This document shows, piece after piece, positions 1 through 8,970 of a stretch of DNA of 64,000 nucleotides. Each line of letters begins with the position of its first letter. Within the stretch, counting starts at the first letter, position 1. A model generated the notes under the pieces. It did no database searches. It saw nothing but the letters and a program-made list of their open reading frames with translations, and was not told the DNA's origin. A program made the translations under genes and the position numbers. Source of the DNA: an uncultured Acidimicrobiaceae bacterium (GTDB lineage Bacteria > Actinomycetota > Acidimicrobiia > Acidimicrobiales > UBA10347); NCBI GenBank assembly GCA_905182135.1, contig CAJJAG010000006.1:186001-250000 (forward strand), written 5' to 3'.

Positions 1-488
1 ACGCCACTCTCGTGCACGAGAAGCCAGCGTTTGGTATCGAGGCCACCAGCGAAGCCCGTGAGCTTGCCGTTAGCACCCACAATGCGATGACACGGAAGCA
101 CAATCGATAATGGGTTTCTGCCGTTGGCAGACCCGACGGCACGGATTGCCCTGGGCCGCCCGATTGCAACGGCTTGCTTGCCATACGTGGACGTTTCGCC
201 ATAGGGGATGTCCGCTAAGGCCTGCCAAGCCTCTCGTTGAAATTCAGTGCCGCGAAGTTCCAACGGCAGGTCAAAGACACGTCGGTCGCCCTCGAAGTAC
301 TCGCCAAGTTGATCCGACGTGCGACGAAGAACCTCATTGCTTCCGTCGGTCGGCTCGACCGCGAACCGGACTCGACCGTCACGCTCCTCGGGCCATAAGA
401 CGGCGATCAATGCTGTGCTCGTCGCTACCAATCCCAGGTCGCCTATGGGACTGCGAATAGTGGTGCGGTACAGACGCGTCGTCATCAT
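1..488 (-). CDS. ogt: Methylated-DNA-[protein]-cysteine S-methyltransferase, cut by the window edge
   Basis: Suicide DNA repair enzyme that moves the methyl group of O6-methylguanine onto its own cysteine. Reading from position 488 to the window edge gives about 162 residues in one open frame. It includes the active-site PCHR (in LPCHRIVGANGK), the preceding RAVGSANGRNP helix segment and the LTGFAGGLDTKRWLL C-terminal signature. Only the last few residues lie outside the window. The start overlaps the stop of the upstream Ada/AlkA gene in an ATGA arrangement (a second ATG follows at 485), which indicates translational coupling in one alkylation-repair operon. The family assignment is secure from the motifs. 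Confidence 0.93.
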   Translation of the reverse strand, partial: MMTTRLYRTTIRSPIGDLGLVATSTALIAVLWPEERDGRVRFAVEPTDGSNEVLRRTSDQLGEYFEGDRRVFDLPLELRGTEFQREAWQALADIPYGETSTYGKQAVAIGRPRAIRAVGSANGRNPLSIVLPCHRIVGANGKLTGFAGGLDTKRWLLVHESG

Positions 489-1921
489 GATGCCGCTTTC
501 AGGGAGGCAGACGCCGCCCAAAGGTGATGGGTGAGATAGCTACGCCACGGGCTTGCAGCCGCGATCATTTCCGGAGTCAAACCCAGCGATAGAGCGGAAC
601 GGTCTGCCACCAGGTCACCCCCAAGAAAAATGTCAGGGTGTCCTAACACTCGCATCGCGATGTAATTGGCGGTCCAAGGTCCAATCCCTTTGACCGTTAC
701 GAGTTCCTTGCGTACTTCGTCTCGGTCTGCGCCAGGGGTCAGTTCCTCCGTGCGTCCGTCAAACAACTCGGCAACAGCGTGGATTGTCTCGGCGGTCCGC
801 TTCGTAAGTCCCATATCAGCCAAGTCCGTTTCCGCAACCTGGGCAGGGGTCGGAAACGGCTGCAAGCGCCCGCTCGATTCCGATGCTCGTTTGACGATAC
901 GACTGGCAAGGGTGCGCGCTGCTGCCACGCTTCGTTGTTGTCCAAGCACGGCAAATACGAGTGTTGCGAATCCGTCGCTGGACCCCGGTGAACGCAAACC
1001 TGGCAATGCACCGATGTACCCGGCTAACGATTTCACCGCAACAAGAGCGGCATCGATATGGGTGGGGTCTGCGTCCAGATCCAGCATGCGGCGGCACTGA
1101 GCAACCGCACCGGCCAGATCCGCCACGTCATCGAGTTCGAGATTGCACTGCACCCACTGTTCCGCTATTTCAAGCACAGCAATGCCATTGCCGTTCTCGA
1201 GCCGGAGAGCTGTAGACAACCTTCCGGCTTCGACGTTGGCGACCCCGGCCACGGTGCGCTTATCAGCCCAGGCAAGGAAGTAATCACCAGCCAATGGGGC
1301 ACGAAACGGCAAGCGAATGCTGAGAGAACCGGGATCGCTGGGTGCCAAATTACGTTTTGCCCGCAGCTCGGTGGGCGTTGCATCAAATACTTCGCGAATG
1401 GTGTCGTTGAACTGCCGCAAGCTTGAGAAACCAGCAGCGAATGCAACATCGGTGAATCGCATCGCGGTTGTCTCGATGAGCGTGCGGGCTGTCTGTGCAC
1501 GTTGTGCCCGAGCCACGGCAAGCGGCGGGGCACCGACGGCTTCAATCATGATGCGACGTAGATGGCGTTCCGTCACCGCTAGATCCAGCGCGAGTTCATT
1601 GACTGTGTGTGTATCGAGATACCCCTGGTTGATCAGCCGCATTGCCCGACCAACCAGATCCTGTCGAACGTTCCACTCCGGTGAACCTGGCGTTGCGTCA
1701 GGCCGACACCGTTTACATGCCCGTAAGCCAGCTCGCTGCGCCGCCGCCGTCGTCAAGAAGAAGTCAACATTCTTGCGCAGTGGGTGAACCGGCGTGGGGC
1801 AGCTTGGTCGACAGTAGATACCGGTGGTGCGCACTCCGACAATGAAAACTCCATCGAATCGGGCGTCACGGCTCTTGAGTGCCCGATAGCGCTGATCGTC
1901 GTCCAAGTCCGCGAGCGTCAT
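485..1921 (-). CDS. alkA: Ada-AlkA fusion: DNA-3-methyladenine glycosylase with regulatory Ada-type N-terminus
   Basis: Excises alkylated bases from DNA; the N-terminal part probably senses methyl phosphotriesters and activates transcription of the repair operon. Domains in order: an Ada zinc domain with Cys 37, 41, 69 and 72 (YCRPSC and CKRC), an AraC-type helix-turn-helix around residues 85-185, then an AlkA N-terminal domain and HhH-GPD glycosylase fold containing GIGPWTANYIAMR and a downstream Asp (GGDLVADRSA) in the catalytic position. I chose the ATG at 1921 because the frame upstream is Arg-rich and unlike the family, although it stays open to about 2134. The gene is followed directly by ogt with a 4-nt overlap. 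About 478 residues, normal for this fusion. Confidence 0.92.
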   Translation of the reverse strand: MTLADLDDDQRYRALKSRDARFDGVFIVGVRTTGIYCRPSCPTPVHPLRKNVDFFLTTAAAQRAGLRACKRCRPDATPGSPEWNVRQDLVGRAMRLINQGYLDTHTVNELALDLAVTERHLRRIMIEAVGAPPLAVARAQRAQTARTLIETTAMRFTDVAFAAGFSSLRQFNDTIREVFDATPTELRAKRNLAPSDPGSLSIRLPFRAPLAGDYFLAWADKRTVAGVANVEAGRLSTALRLENGNGIAVLEIAEQWVQCNLELDDVADLAGAVAQCRRMLDLDADPTHIDAALVAVKSLAGYIGALPGLRSPGSSDGFATLVFAVLGQQRSVAAARTLASRIVKRASESSGRLQPFPTPAQVAETDLADMGLTKRTAETIHAVAELFDGRTEELTPGADRDEVRKELVTVKGIGPWTANYIAMRVLGHPDIFLGGDLVADRSALSLGLTPEMIAAASPWRSYLTHHLWAASASLKAAS

Positions 1922-2321
1922 CCGCCCATCTTGCCTGACAACGAGGCGGACTGCTAGCGGATTTCGGACATACGCATCGAGGAGCCGCCATCGCCATCGG
2001 AGAAATCTTCGTCGGCGAGATCCCGGCGAAGCAGCCATCAGAGGGATTCTCATCGCCTGGGTCGTTGCGCTCGCCGTCACGCTGCAACGAGGCGAGCTAA
2101 GGCCGAGCTCCAGTGACAGACTCGTACCCTTCACAATTGAGCCAGCCCCACGGGCAACGCCAACTACGAGGTCTGTGCGGTACGACCAGTGCGTGTGTGG
2201 CCTTGTTCAGTTTGTTTGCATTGTTCCTCCAAGAACATTGCGTTCGGTACATCATGAGGACCCAACCTTGCAGCAACCTGAACCTTCCTAAACGCTGCAC
2301 CCAGGAACTGAAAGCAGACCG
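1922..2321. other. Intergenic region between divergent alkA and the NTF2-like gene
   Basis: About 400 bp without a credible gene. It must hold the promoters of the leftward alkylation-repair operon and of the rightward NTF2-like gene. I see no clear -10/-35 pair, strong inverted repeat or coding-like frame. The apparent upstream extension of alkA is compositionally unlike a protein of this family. Confidence 0.5.
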
Positions 2322-2711
2322 ATGACGACGACTAGCGAAGACCAATCCACAGTCCTAGCAGCGAACCAACGTTTCTACGACGCCCTCGAAGCCCGCGATA
2401 TGGCGGCCATGAGCGCAGTGTGGGAACAGACCGATGACGTCATATGCGTTCACCCTGGATGGACGATTTTACGGGGCTGGGTCAACGTGGCCGGTTCATG
2501 GGATCGGATCTTGAACGGGCCGGGCCACAATCAGTTCATCTTGACGAACACCTCGGTGCGGGTCGAAGGTGATACGGCCTGGGTGGTACTCGATGAGAAC
2601 CTGATGACCGACGGTCACGCTGGCACTATTGCGTGCACAAACGTATTCCGGCGCGACGGTGACGACTGGCGCATGGTTGTACACCACGGCTCACCGGTAA
2701 TGAGCGGCTGA
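2322..2711 (+). CDS. SnoaL-like / nuclear transport factor 2 fold protein
   Basis: Small (129 aa) cone-fold protein of the NTF2-like superfamily, a scaffold used for isomerases, dehydratases and ligand-binding proteins; its substrate cannot be read from sequence. The pattern is typical: an N-terminal helix beginning at QRFYDALEARD, a Trp-rich VCVHPGW-like segment (here VICVHPGWTILRGW), then strands VRVEGDTAWVVLDENL and the closing VFRRDGDDWRMVVHHGS. This subtype is often annotated as a ketosteroid-isomerase-like or SnoaL_3 protein. It starts with ATG and stands alone; a hairpin follows at about 2752. Family confident, function unknown. Confidence 0.8.
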   Translation: MTTTSEDQSTVLAANQRFYDALEARDMAAMSAVWEQTDDVICVHPGWTILRGWVNVAGSWDRILNGPGHNQFILTNTSVRVEGDTAWVVLDENLMTDGHAGTIACTNVFRRDGDDWRMVVHHGSPVMSG

Positions 2712-2751
2712 AATTAGCTATCGGAACCTGGTCAGAGGACCAAGGATGCGC

Positions 2752-2791
2752 ACCGTTGACGTTGGTCTAGGCGCCCACCGAAGTCAACGGT
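2752..2791 (+). terminator. Hairpin downstream of the NTF2-like gene
   Basis: Perfect 9-bp inverted repeat ACCGTTGAC / GTCAACGGT (2752-2760 and 2783-2791) with an additional inner GGT/ACC pairing. It lies 40 nt after the NTF2-like stop codon. There is no U-run after it, so it is either a factor-dependent terminator or an mRNA-stabilising hairpin. Confidence 0.4.
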
Positions 2792-2954
2792 ATGCACAGC
2801 TAGGCGAGCGATATTTGTTCCCCGTGCAGGGGCAGGCTTGTTTGAACCGTAGATCCGAACGAAACAAGACAGCCACAGGCGGGCGACCCTCTCGGCACAG
2901 AGGGCCATTGAATGAACCCTATGAATGGCCGAATAGATCACTACCGTCAAGAAA

Positions 2955-3386
2955 GTGAATACAACGCAAGAGGCTTCTGCCGTTTCTGTAGAGGAATGCA
3001 ACAAGTTCATCGCTGAGCTCGACTTTGTCGATCCCGTGCCCGTTATCGAGGAGGTTGCGCGAGATTGGGTGATTGCACGTATCCCAACCAATGGGCTACG
3101 GCTACGGCCCGGTGGCTACGTGCCAGGCCCCGTCATGATGAGCGCCGTTGACCTCGTCGCCTGGTTTCTCGTGTTCACCCGAAACGGGTTCACACCAATG
3201 GCGCTCACATGGGAACTCAAAATTAACTTCCTGCGGCCAGCTCACGGCGCCGATCTCATGATCCGCGCCCGGCAAACCAAATTCGGCAAGTTGTGCCACG
3301 CGTCGATCGATCTGCATATGGACGGCGACCCCGACCGCTTGGTCGCCCACGCGACGACGACGTACGTCTTGCCAGCCGACTCCTAA
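2955..3386 (+). CDS. PaaI-family hotdog-fold acyl-CoA thioesterase
   Basis: Hotdog-fold thioesterase of the PaaI/YdiI type, expected to hydrolyse an acyl- or aryl-CoA in the cytoplasm. 143 aa, GTG start preceded by a purine-rich AAGAAAG. Recognisable features are GGYVPGPVMMSAVDLVAWF (the helix carrying the catalytic acidic residue, here D in SAVDL), LTWELKINFLRPA (the central strand) and a final HATTTYVLP strand. No partner gene defines the substrate; it faces the convergent 2-oxoglutarate oxygenase. Alternative: another small-molecule hotdog protein of the same fold. Confidence 0.82.
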   Translation: MNTTQEASAVSVEECNKFIAELDFVDPVPVIEEVARDWVIARIPTNGLRLRPGGYVPGPVMMSAVDLVAWFLVFTRNGFTPMALTWELKINFLRPAHGADLMIRARQTKFGKLCHASIDLHMDGDPDRLVAHATTTYVLPADS

Positions 3387-3566
3387 CGCCTCTACCTCAG
3401 TCCCGGCTGGAGATTCAGGGTCGACGGACACGCCCTTAACAACCAGGCGGATCACCCAGGAGCGTTGCCGAGCACGGAGGACCAAACTTTTCTGCCACGA
3501 GACTGCTGTTCCGTGCGCAAGCTCCTCAAGGCCCCGATCAAACCGGCTAACCGACCCGAATCGACC

Positions 3567-4532
3567 TCAGATGATGTTGGCGACGGCTGTGCTGACTTCG
3601 GCGTTGATATGGCCCACTTGGGTAGTTGGATCAAATCGCGATGGGTTTTCGTCGCTCACGAATGCGGGGAGGGGCGCAATGACTGCGTCGGCATCAAATG
3701 CGTTGAACAGGATCAAGCTGAATCGCTCCCAATCGGTGTCGTTCACCCGATGCCTGGTGGCACGCAACTGGCCGTTCGTCAGCCGCTCGAGCATGTCGCC
3801 GACGATCACGATGAAGCGGTCTTCGAAGACGGGCGGTTCGATCCACTCGTGGTTGCGGGTGAGCAGTTCCAAACCTGGTGCGGTCTGCGACATGAGTGTG
3901 AAAGCTTCGTAGTCCGTGTGGGCGCTGATCCCCACGATGTTCTCGGCGGTGTTGCCTTCGTTTGGCGGGTACCGCAACAACCGCATCATCGACGAGCTCC
4001 GTTCACTCTCGTACTTAGCGAAGGTGTCCGCTGGCAGGCCATACATCTCAGCGAAGGCAACAAACAACTGTCGAGCTGCGGCTCGAGCCGCCAGATACCA
4101 GCCATAGACCGTGTCGTGGAATCCAGGTAGCGCAGTTGGCCACAAATTTGCACCTAGCCCGCCGAACTCGGTGCTCGATTCGCCAGGTAGCTCCATAGCC
4201 AAGTCAAAGGACTCGCAACGAGCGATCGTGCCCGCCTCGTATGCCGGCTCGGTCCCCAGGGGAATCCAGCCGCGTTGCGATCCTCCGCCGAGCTGCAAGG
4301 CGGTTCGTTTGTGCTCATCGTCGAGTGCATGAAACCGACGGGCCTCGGCAAAGACCGCGTCTACCGATGCTTGCGACGGACCGAAGTTGGCAGCATAGAA
4401 GTAACCGACATCTTCAAAAGCAGCCCGAATCTCGGCCAGCGTGCTGGCACGTTTCTGCGATTTTGCGTGGAGGCCTGCAAGGTCGATATCAGGATGCTGC
4501 GAAAGTTGCGGAATCATGACCCCATTACTCAT
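3567..4532 (-). CDS. 2-oxoglutarate/Fe(II)-dependent oxygenase, isopenicillin N synthase family
   Basis: Non-heme iron oxygenase of 321 aa. The facial triad is visible as H205-x-D207 (AHTDYEAF) and H261 (ATRHRV), and the 2-oxoglutarate anchor as R270-x-S272 (RFSLILF). The N-terminal DIOX_N-like part includes AAFEDVGYFYAANFG. Members of this family hydroxylate, desaturate or cyclise small molecules, or make ethylene; the substrate cannot be inferred here. The gene begins a few bases after the stop codon of the SDR, so the two are co-transcribed and may act on the same metabolite. The start ATG at 4532 gives MSNGV; an alternative ATG lies five codons in. Confidence 0.88.
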   Translation of the reverse strand: MSNGVMIPQLSQHPDIDLAGLHAKSQKRASTLAEIRAAFEDVGYFYAANFGPSQASVDAVFAEARRFHALDDEHKRTALQLGGGSQRGWIPLGTEPAYEAGTIARCESFDLAMELPGESSTEFGGLGANLWPTALPGFHDTVYGWYLAARAAARQLFVAFAEMYGLPADTFAKYESERSSSMMRLLRYPPNEGNTAENIVGISAHTDYEAFTLMSQTAPGLELLTRNHEWIEPPVFEDRFIVIVGDMLERLTNGQLRATRHRVNDTDWERFSLILFNAFDADAVIAPLPAFVSDENPSRFDPTTQVGHINAEVSTAVANII

Positions 4533-4535
4533 TGC

Positions 4536-5312
4536 TCATTGCATTGTCCAGCCACCGTCGACTACCACCGTCTGTCCAGTCATGTAGGTCGACGCATCGC
4601 TCGCAAGGAGAAGCAGAGCACCGTCGAGTTCTTCAAGGCGTCCTGGGCGGCGCATCGGGGTTCGTTTGGTGATGTAGCCATAACCACTACTGTCTTCGCC
4701 CATCATCGAGTCGGTTAACTCGGTTGGGAAGTAGCCCGGTGCAATGCAGTTGACTCGAATATTGTGCCGAGACCATTGCCCACTGAGCTCACGGGTCAAC
4801 CCAATAAGGCCGGTCTTACTAGCTACATAGGCCGCCTGATTATTCGGCGCTGACGAGACGAAACTGTGGACCGATGCAATGTTAATGATCGATCCTGGCG
4901 TGGCGTGTTCAATCATCGCGGCCGCTGCCGTTCGCGCCAACAAGAAGCACGAGTTCAGATTGACATCGATAACCGCGGCGAACTCGGCTGCGGTTTCTTC
5001 TTCGGCCTTGACTGGCGCGTCGCTCTTGCCAGCGTTGTTGATCACCACGTCGAGCCGCCCGAACTGTTCATAGGCAGCAGCGACCAAGGCTTTCAAGTCA
5101 TCCTCGTTGGTGACGTCGCAGCGCATAGGCACAACCCCAGCCATTGTCGATGCCAATGTTTCGAGCCGGTCGAGGCGCCGAGCTGCCGCAATCACTCGCA
5201 TGCCACCGGCCGCCAAGGTGCGCACCATGTTCTCGCCAATACCGCTCGACGCGCCTGTCACGATCGCGATACGACCGTCTACATCAAAGATCTCTGAAGC
5301 TATTCGACTCAC
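4536..5312 (-). CDS. Short-chain dehydrogenase/reductase (classical SDR)
   Basis: NAD(P)-dependent oxidoreductase of 258 aa. The cofactor motif TGASSGIG is at residues 19-26, NNAG at 92-95, and the catalytic Tyr162 and Lys166 in YVASK, with a Ser (INIASVHS) upstream. The C-terminal GQTVVVDGGWTMQ is typical of classical SDRs. Arg-rich AAARRLDRLE after the second strand suggests NADP preference. It is first in a two-gene unit with the 2-oxoglutarate oxygenase downstream. It lacks the extra loop of the mycofactocin-coupled SDR subfamily, so I do not link it to the mft cluster. Confidence 0.88.
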   Translation of the reverse strand: MSRIASEIFDVDGRIAIVTGASSGIGENMVRTLAAGGMRVIAAARRLDRLETLASTMAGVVPMRCDVTNEDDLKALVAAAYEQFGRLDVVINNAGKSDAPVKAEEETAAEFAAVIDVNLNSCFLLARTAAAAMIEHATPGSIINIASVHSFVSSAPNNQAAYVASKTGLIGLTRELSGQWSRHNIRVNCIAPGYFPTELTDSMMGEDSSGYGYITKRTPMRRPGRLEELDGALLLLASDASTYMTGQTVVVDGGWTMQ

Positions 5313-5381
5313 ACGCCGAGTCTACGCAGCCCACCAATAGGCAACTGGTGCCAGAGATACATGAGTTATCTCCGCACCCTC

Positions 5382-6155
5382 CTAGCTGTTAGTAGACCAC
5401 CACTGGTCGAGGCGATCCTCGGTTGCAGCGATATCGAGATCCGGCTCGGAACGTTTGAGCTCGAGCAGGAACTTCAGCGCTTGACCGACCGTGGGTCCGG
5501 GACCAACGTCGAATCGATCCATTACCGTTTGGCCATCAATGAGAGGCCGTTCAGCCTTGCGCCGGTCCTGAGCGGCCAAATCAAGAATACGTTCTTCGAT
5601 GGCATCGACGTGGTGATGGAGCTCAAGACGTTTGCGCTGGTTGCGGGTCGTGCAGTCACTGCGGACTAGCTCATTCAAAAGGCCAAGCAGATGACCGGCA
5701 TCGCGGGCGTAACGCCGCACAGCCGAATCGCTCCAACCGGACGCATACCCCTTGAAACGTCCGGAGAGCCGGACCAGTTCGGCGACGTCGCTCACCACAT
5801 CGTCGGGGTACTCAAGCTGGCGCAGCCGCTTCTTTGCCATTTTGGCACCAACGGCCTCGTGGTGACGGAACGTCACACCGTCGTCATCAATCTTGCGGGT
5901 CAGTGGTTTTCCAATGTCGTGGAACAATGCTGCCAAGCGCAGAACCAGGTCGGCGCGCGTCTTCGCCGTCACCGCAATAGTGTGCGCCAGAACATCCTTG
6001 TGTTTATGGATCGGGTCTTGCTCAAGCGCAAGTGCGGGCAGCTCAGGAATGATCTGCGCGGCAACACCCGAGTCGACCAGCGCCCAGAGCGCGTTCAGGC
6101 AATCATCATCGAGCAGGGCTTCGCTCAGGCGATCTCGGGCAACTGCGGCTTCCAT
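5382..6155 (-). CDS. Stand-alone HD domain related to the C-terminal half of CCA-adding enzymes
   Basis: 257 aa metal-dependent HD-superfamily protein. The motif HDIGKP is at residues 79-84 with further His residues at about 58 and in FRHHEAV. The opening ARDRLSEALLD and ALVDSGVAAQIIPELPAL resemble the linker that joins the nucleotidyltransferase head to the HD body in tRNA nucleotidyltransferase / poly(A) polymerase (PcnA/Cca). The head is absent: the same frame has a stop shortly upstream and the next gene runs divergently. It may be a truncated paralogue or an independent phosphohydrolase. The domain call is firm, the function uncertain. Confidence 0.75.
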   Translation of the reverse strand: MEAAVARDRLSEALLDDDCLNALWALVDSGVAAQIIPELPALALEQDPIHKHKDVLAHTIAVTAKTRADLVLRLAALFHDIGKPLTRKIDDDGVTFRHHEAVGAKMAKKRLRQLEYPDDVVSDVAELVRLSGRFKGYASGWSDSAVRRYARDAGHLLGLLNELVRSDCTTRNQRKRLELHHHVDAIEERILDLAAQDRRKAERPLIDGQTVMDRFDVGPGPTVGQALKFLLELKRSEPDLDIAATEDRLDQWWSTNS

Positions 6156-6306
6156 CGCCTGACAGTCTGGTGGATCTCAACCCAGTTTGCACCGAACTTT
6201 CTGTGTGGCTAGCCAGAACACCCAGGCTTCGGCTACCGACGCGCCAACCAAGGGCGTTCGAGCGACGCTGCCCACATTGGGCAACAGCACGACTAACCTC
6301 GGCGTG

Positions 6307-7470
6307 GTGAAAGCACTGCTGTTCGAGCGACGCGAGTCCCGCTACGCGGCGGCAATCCTGACCTCCAAACTCTCTCCTGCCGCCGGCGCACTCGTTGCCC
6401 CCTTGCGTATGGCCGACATCAACGAGCCAGAACTGCCCGGGCCGAGTTGGAAACGGATCACGCCGCTACTCTCCGGGATCTGCGGCAGCGACCTGTCGAC
6501 GCTGTCTGGCCACACGTCGCGGTACTTCGAACCGCTCGTCTCGTTTCCCTTCGTTATGGGTCATGAAGTCGTTGGCCTAACCGAGAACGGCAACCGTGTC
6601 GTTATCGACGCCGTGTTAGGTCATGCCGCACGGGGCGAAGATCTGCCGTTCGAGGGCGCAGCCCCGGCCGACGGATGCGACCACGGACACCTGATCGGCG
6701 GTCATCTCGAAGCAGGCCTGCAGATCGGTTCCTGCGAAAGCACCAGCGGCGGATGGTCAACGTCGATGATTGCTCACGAGAGCCAACTCCACGTCGTGCC
6801 CGAGACAATGAGTGACGAGTCCGCCGTCATGATCGAGCCAACAGCCGGCGGCGTTCACGCTGCGCTGCGAGCCAATGTCGAAGAAGGCCAGACCGTCGTC
6901 GTGCTAGGAGCAGGCACCATTGGCCTGACCATCATTGCGGCACTTCGTGCCCACACAGCTGCCGGGGTAGTCGTCGCAACCGCCAAATACCCCGAGCAAC
7001 GCAAGCTCGCTTCTGAACTCGGTGCGACCATTGTCGTAGAGCCTGGCGAGGTCCGACGCGCCGTGCGGCGAATCACCGGCAGCCGCATGGTTGGCTCCGT
7101 GCTGTCTGGCGGCGCTGACATCGTGATCGATGCAGTCGGCAGCTCTGCGTCACTTGAAGACGCCTTGGCGGTCACCCGTCCCCGTGGCCGCATTGTCGTC
7201 TGCGGCATGCCAGGCGTCGTCGAAATTGACCTAGCACCGTTATGGCATCGTGAGACCGAAATGGTCGGCGCATACGCCTATGGCACCGAAGAACTCGCCA
7301 ACGGCACCCGGGCCCACACCTTTGCCCTGGCTACCGAACTCGTCGAGTCAGCGGGCCTTGACCGCCTGGTTACCGCCACCTATCGACTATCGCAGTATAA
7401 GCAAGCCCTGCGTCATGCCTCTGAGTCCGGTCGGCGTGGCGCTGTAAAGATCGCCTTCGACTTGCGCTAG
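6307..7470 (+). CDS. Zinc-type medium-chain alcohol dehydrogenase without the structural zinc loop
   Basis: About 387 aa MDR-superfamily oxidoreductase. The catalytic zinc ligands are seen as Cys in SGICGSDLS and His-Glu in VMGHEVVG; the nucleotide-binding motif is VVVLGAGTIGLT. The four-Cys structural zinc lobe of classical ADHs is missing (the region reads GHAARGEDLPFEGAAPADG). I chose the GTG at 6307 (VKALLFERR, a usual N-terminal strand); a GTG one codon earlier and a much longer frame back to 6187 are possible. It is divergent from the HD gene and upstream of a methyltransferase. Substrate unknown. Confidence 0.82.
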   Translation: MKALLFERRESRYAAAILTSKLSPAAGALVAPLRMADINEPELPGPSWKRITPLLSGICGSDLSTLSGHTSRYFEPLVSFPFVMGHEVVGLTENGNRVVIDAVLGHAARGEDLPFEGAAPADGCDHGHLIGGHLEAGLQIGSCESTSGGWSTSMIAHESQLHVVPETMSDESAVMIEPTAGGVHAALRANVEEGQTVVVLGAGTIGLTIIAALRAHTAAGVVVATAKYPEQRKLASELGATIVVEPGEVRRAVRRITGSRMVGSVLSGGADIVIDAVGSSASLEDALAVTRPRGRIVVCGMPGVVEIDLAPLWHRETEMVGAYAYGTEELANGTRAHTFALATELVESAGLDRLVTATYRLSQYKQALRHASESGRRGAVKIAFDLR

Positions 7471-7517
7471 TAGCCACCCACTTCCCCACCGCGAGTCGAA
7501 ACACCGGGGTCAGACCC

Positions 7518-8345
7518 ATGGTTCGGGCCCCGTGGGAAACTAGGTCATGCAGGAAGCAGACAGCTCAGCCACGAGCAGAAAGGCGAAGGCGGCCTCCATC
7601 AAAGGACGCACAAACCACTGGCGCTCTTAGGCGTCAAATCCTATGGTTGAGCAATCGGTTAAACCGCGTTTGGAAACTACGTCCTTGGAATGGCTGGGCC
7701 GAGCACTACGACGACAACAACCCGATGATCGCTGCCGAAGAATGCGTCGTTACACCACGGCTAGCTGAGCTGTTCACCCCTGGGGCGGCCGCCCTAGATG
7801 CGGGATGTGACACTGGGCGCCACTCCGCAGCGCTGGCAGACATTAGTTACCACGTCATCGGGACAGATCTGACGCCAGCCATGCTCAACATCGCCAGGGC
7901 CAAAGTCCCTGCCGCCGAATTTCGTGAGGGTCTGTTCGAAAACTTACCCGTGGATGACAATGCCGTCGACCTGGTCACAAGTGCACTCGCTGTGTGCCAT
8001 GCCCTTGATCTCAGCGTTGTCTTCAACGAATTTGCTCGTGTGCTGCGACCAGGAGGTCGTATTCTCCTGTCAGGTCCGCATCCGACCGCTGGCCAGATAG
8101 GCGGGCAAGCGTTCCTCTCAGGAGAAGGATTCGACCTGCCACACGTGCGCAACCATGCGCAACCAATATCGGACTATGTCACCGCAATGACCGGGACCAG
8201 GTTCCACATCGACTCATTGGTCGAGCTCCCCTACGACGCTATGACCCTCGAAATGAACCCTGGTCACAAGTTCTACCCCCAGGTTGTCGACGGGGCACTC
8301 AAAGGCTTGCCGTTCGTCTTAATCTGGGAAGCCACCCTGACCTGA
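7518..8345 (+). CDS. Class I SAM-dependent methyltransferase
   Basis: Methyltransferase_11-type enzyme. Motif I reads LDAGCDTGRHSAAL, followed by the acidic end of strand 2 (VIGTDLTPAML), motif II-like FENLPVDDNAVDLV and the post-motif FNEFARVLRPGGRILLSGP. The first 40 or so residues are Arg/Lys/Gln-rich and not conserved, so translation may begin internally; the core starts near WNGWAEHYDD. The methyl acceptor cannot be predicted. The gene follows the alcohol dehydrogenase by about 50 nt, possibly in the same transcript. Confidence 0.8.
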   Translation: MVRAPWETRSCRKQTAQPRAERRRRPPSKDAQTTGALRRQILWLSNRLNRVWKLRPWNGWAEHYDDNNPMIAAEECVVTPRLAELFTPGAAALDAGCDTGRHSAALADISYHVIGTDLTPAMLNIARAKVPAAEFREGLFENLPVDDNAVDLVTSALAVCHALDLSVVFNEFARVLRPGGRILLSGPHPTAGQIGGQAFLSGEGFDLPHVRNHAQPISDYVTAMTGTRFHIDSLVELPYDAMTLEMNPGHKFYPQVVDGALKGLPFVLIWEATLT

Positions 8346-8536
8346 CAACAGGCCCGATAATCACTGGCCAATCGGTGACCTGTTTGATTGACCAGCAATA
8401 ACTCCTCGGCAGAACAAGACCATCGGGCCCATCGGTGGCGAACAGGACCCCAGCTCAGCGCTCGTCGCTGGTTAGCAACCTTGTGATCGTTGCCCAATGC
8501 TCCCGTAGCCCATCACAGCTCCGCACGGCTTTGACC

Positions 8537-8563
8537 GACCCCAGCGGGTACTGCGGTGGGGTC
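8537..8563 (-). terminator. Hairpin at the 3' end of the VOC gene
   Basis: Perfect 7-bp inverted repeat GACCCCA / TGGGGTC separated by 13 nt. The arm nearer the gene overlaps the stop codon of the leftward VOC gene. It is placed to act as that gene's transcription terminator, though it lacks a long U-run. Confidence 0.45.
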
Positions 8564-8936
8564 ATCCACGAATATTGACTTCGACCCGGACACCGTTGGG
8601 GTCATCGACGAAGATCTGCGATAGCGAGATCTCGGGACGCTCGCTCGTTCGGTACTTCAGTCCACAGTCGTCGAGCACCGAACACATCGCTGCGAAGTCG
8701 CTGCCTTCGAATGCAATGTGGTTGAACGCGCTGCGTTGAGCAAACCGATCGTCCTCGTCGATGAAGTTCAGGTGCACCACGGCGGTATCGCCTAAGAAAA
8801 GCCACGCACCTGGGAAGCCAAAATCTGGTCGATCCTGCGGCCGATTCTCGAGCCCTAGAACGTCCTGGTAGAACGCGACGGTTTCGTCGGGCTTCGATGT
8901 ATCGATGTTGATGTGATCAAGTCCGGTGATTCCCAC
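8562..8936 (-). CDS. VOC-family (glyoxalase/dioxygenase fold) protein
   Basis: 124 aa metal-binding vicinal-oxygen-chelate domain in a single chain. Two βαβββ modules are visible: GLDHINIDTSKPDETVAFY with the first metal-ligand His, and FNHIAFEGSDFAAM with the second, ending with QIFVDDPNGVRVEVNI where a Glu normally ligates metal. Such proteins include glyoxalase I, fosfomycin-resistance enzymes and extradiol dioxygenases; the short length fits a homodimeric lyase or isomerase. Single gene, leftward, ending in a hairpin. Confidence 0.82.
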   Translation of the reverse strand: MGITGLDHINIDTSKPDETVAFYQDVLGLENRPQDRPDFGFPGAWLFLGDTAVVHLNFIDEDDRFAQRSAFNHIAFEGSDFAAMCSVLDDCGLKYRTSERPEISLSQIFVDDPNGVRVEVNIRG

Positions 8937-8970
8937 GCACGTATCCTAGATCAGGACCCTCTGCCCTCGC

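Noticed and set aside
4536-5312. Mycofactocin-coupled SDR
   Set aside because: Lacks the subfamily insertion near the NAD-binding strand; it looks like a classical NADP-type SDR beside an oxygenase.
5313-6186. A complete CCA-adding enzyme split by frameshift
   Set aside because: No nucleotidyltransferase motifs (GGxxRD type) are seen in any frame upstream, which is occupied by the divergent alcohol dehydrogenase.
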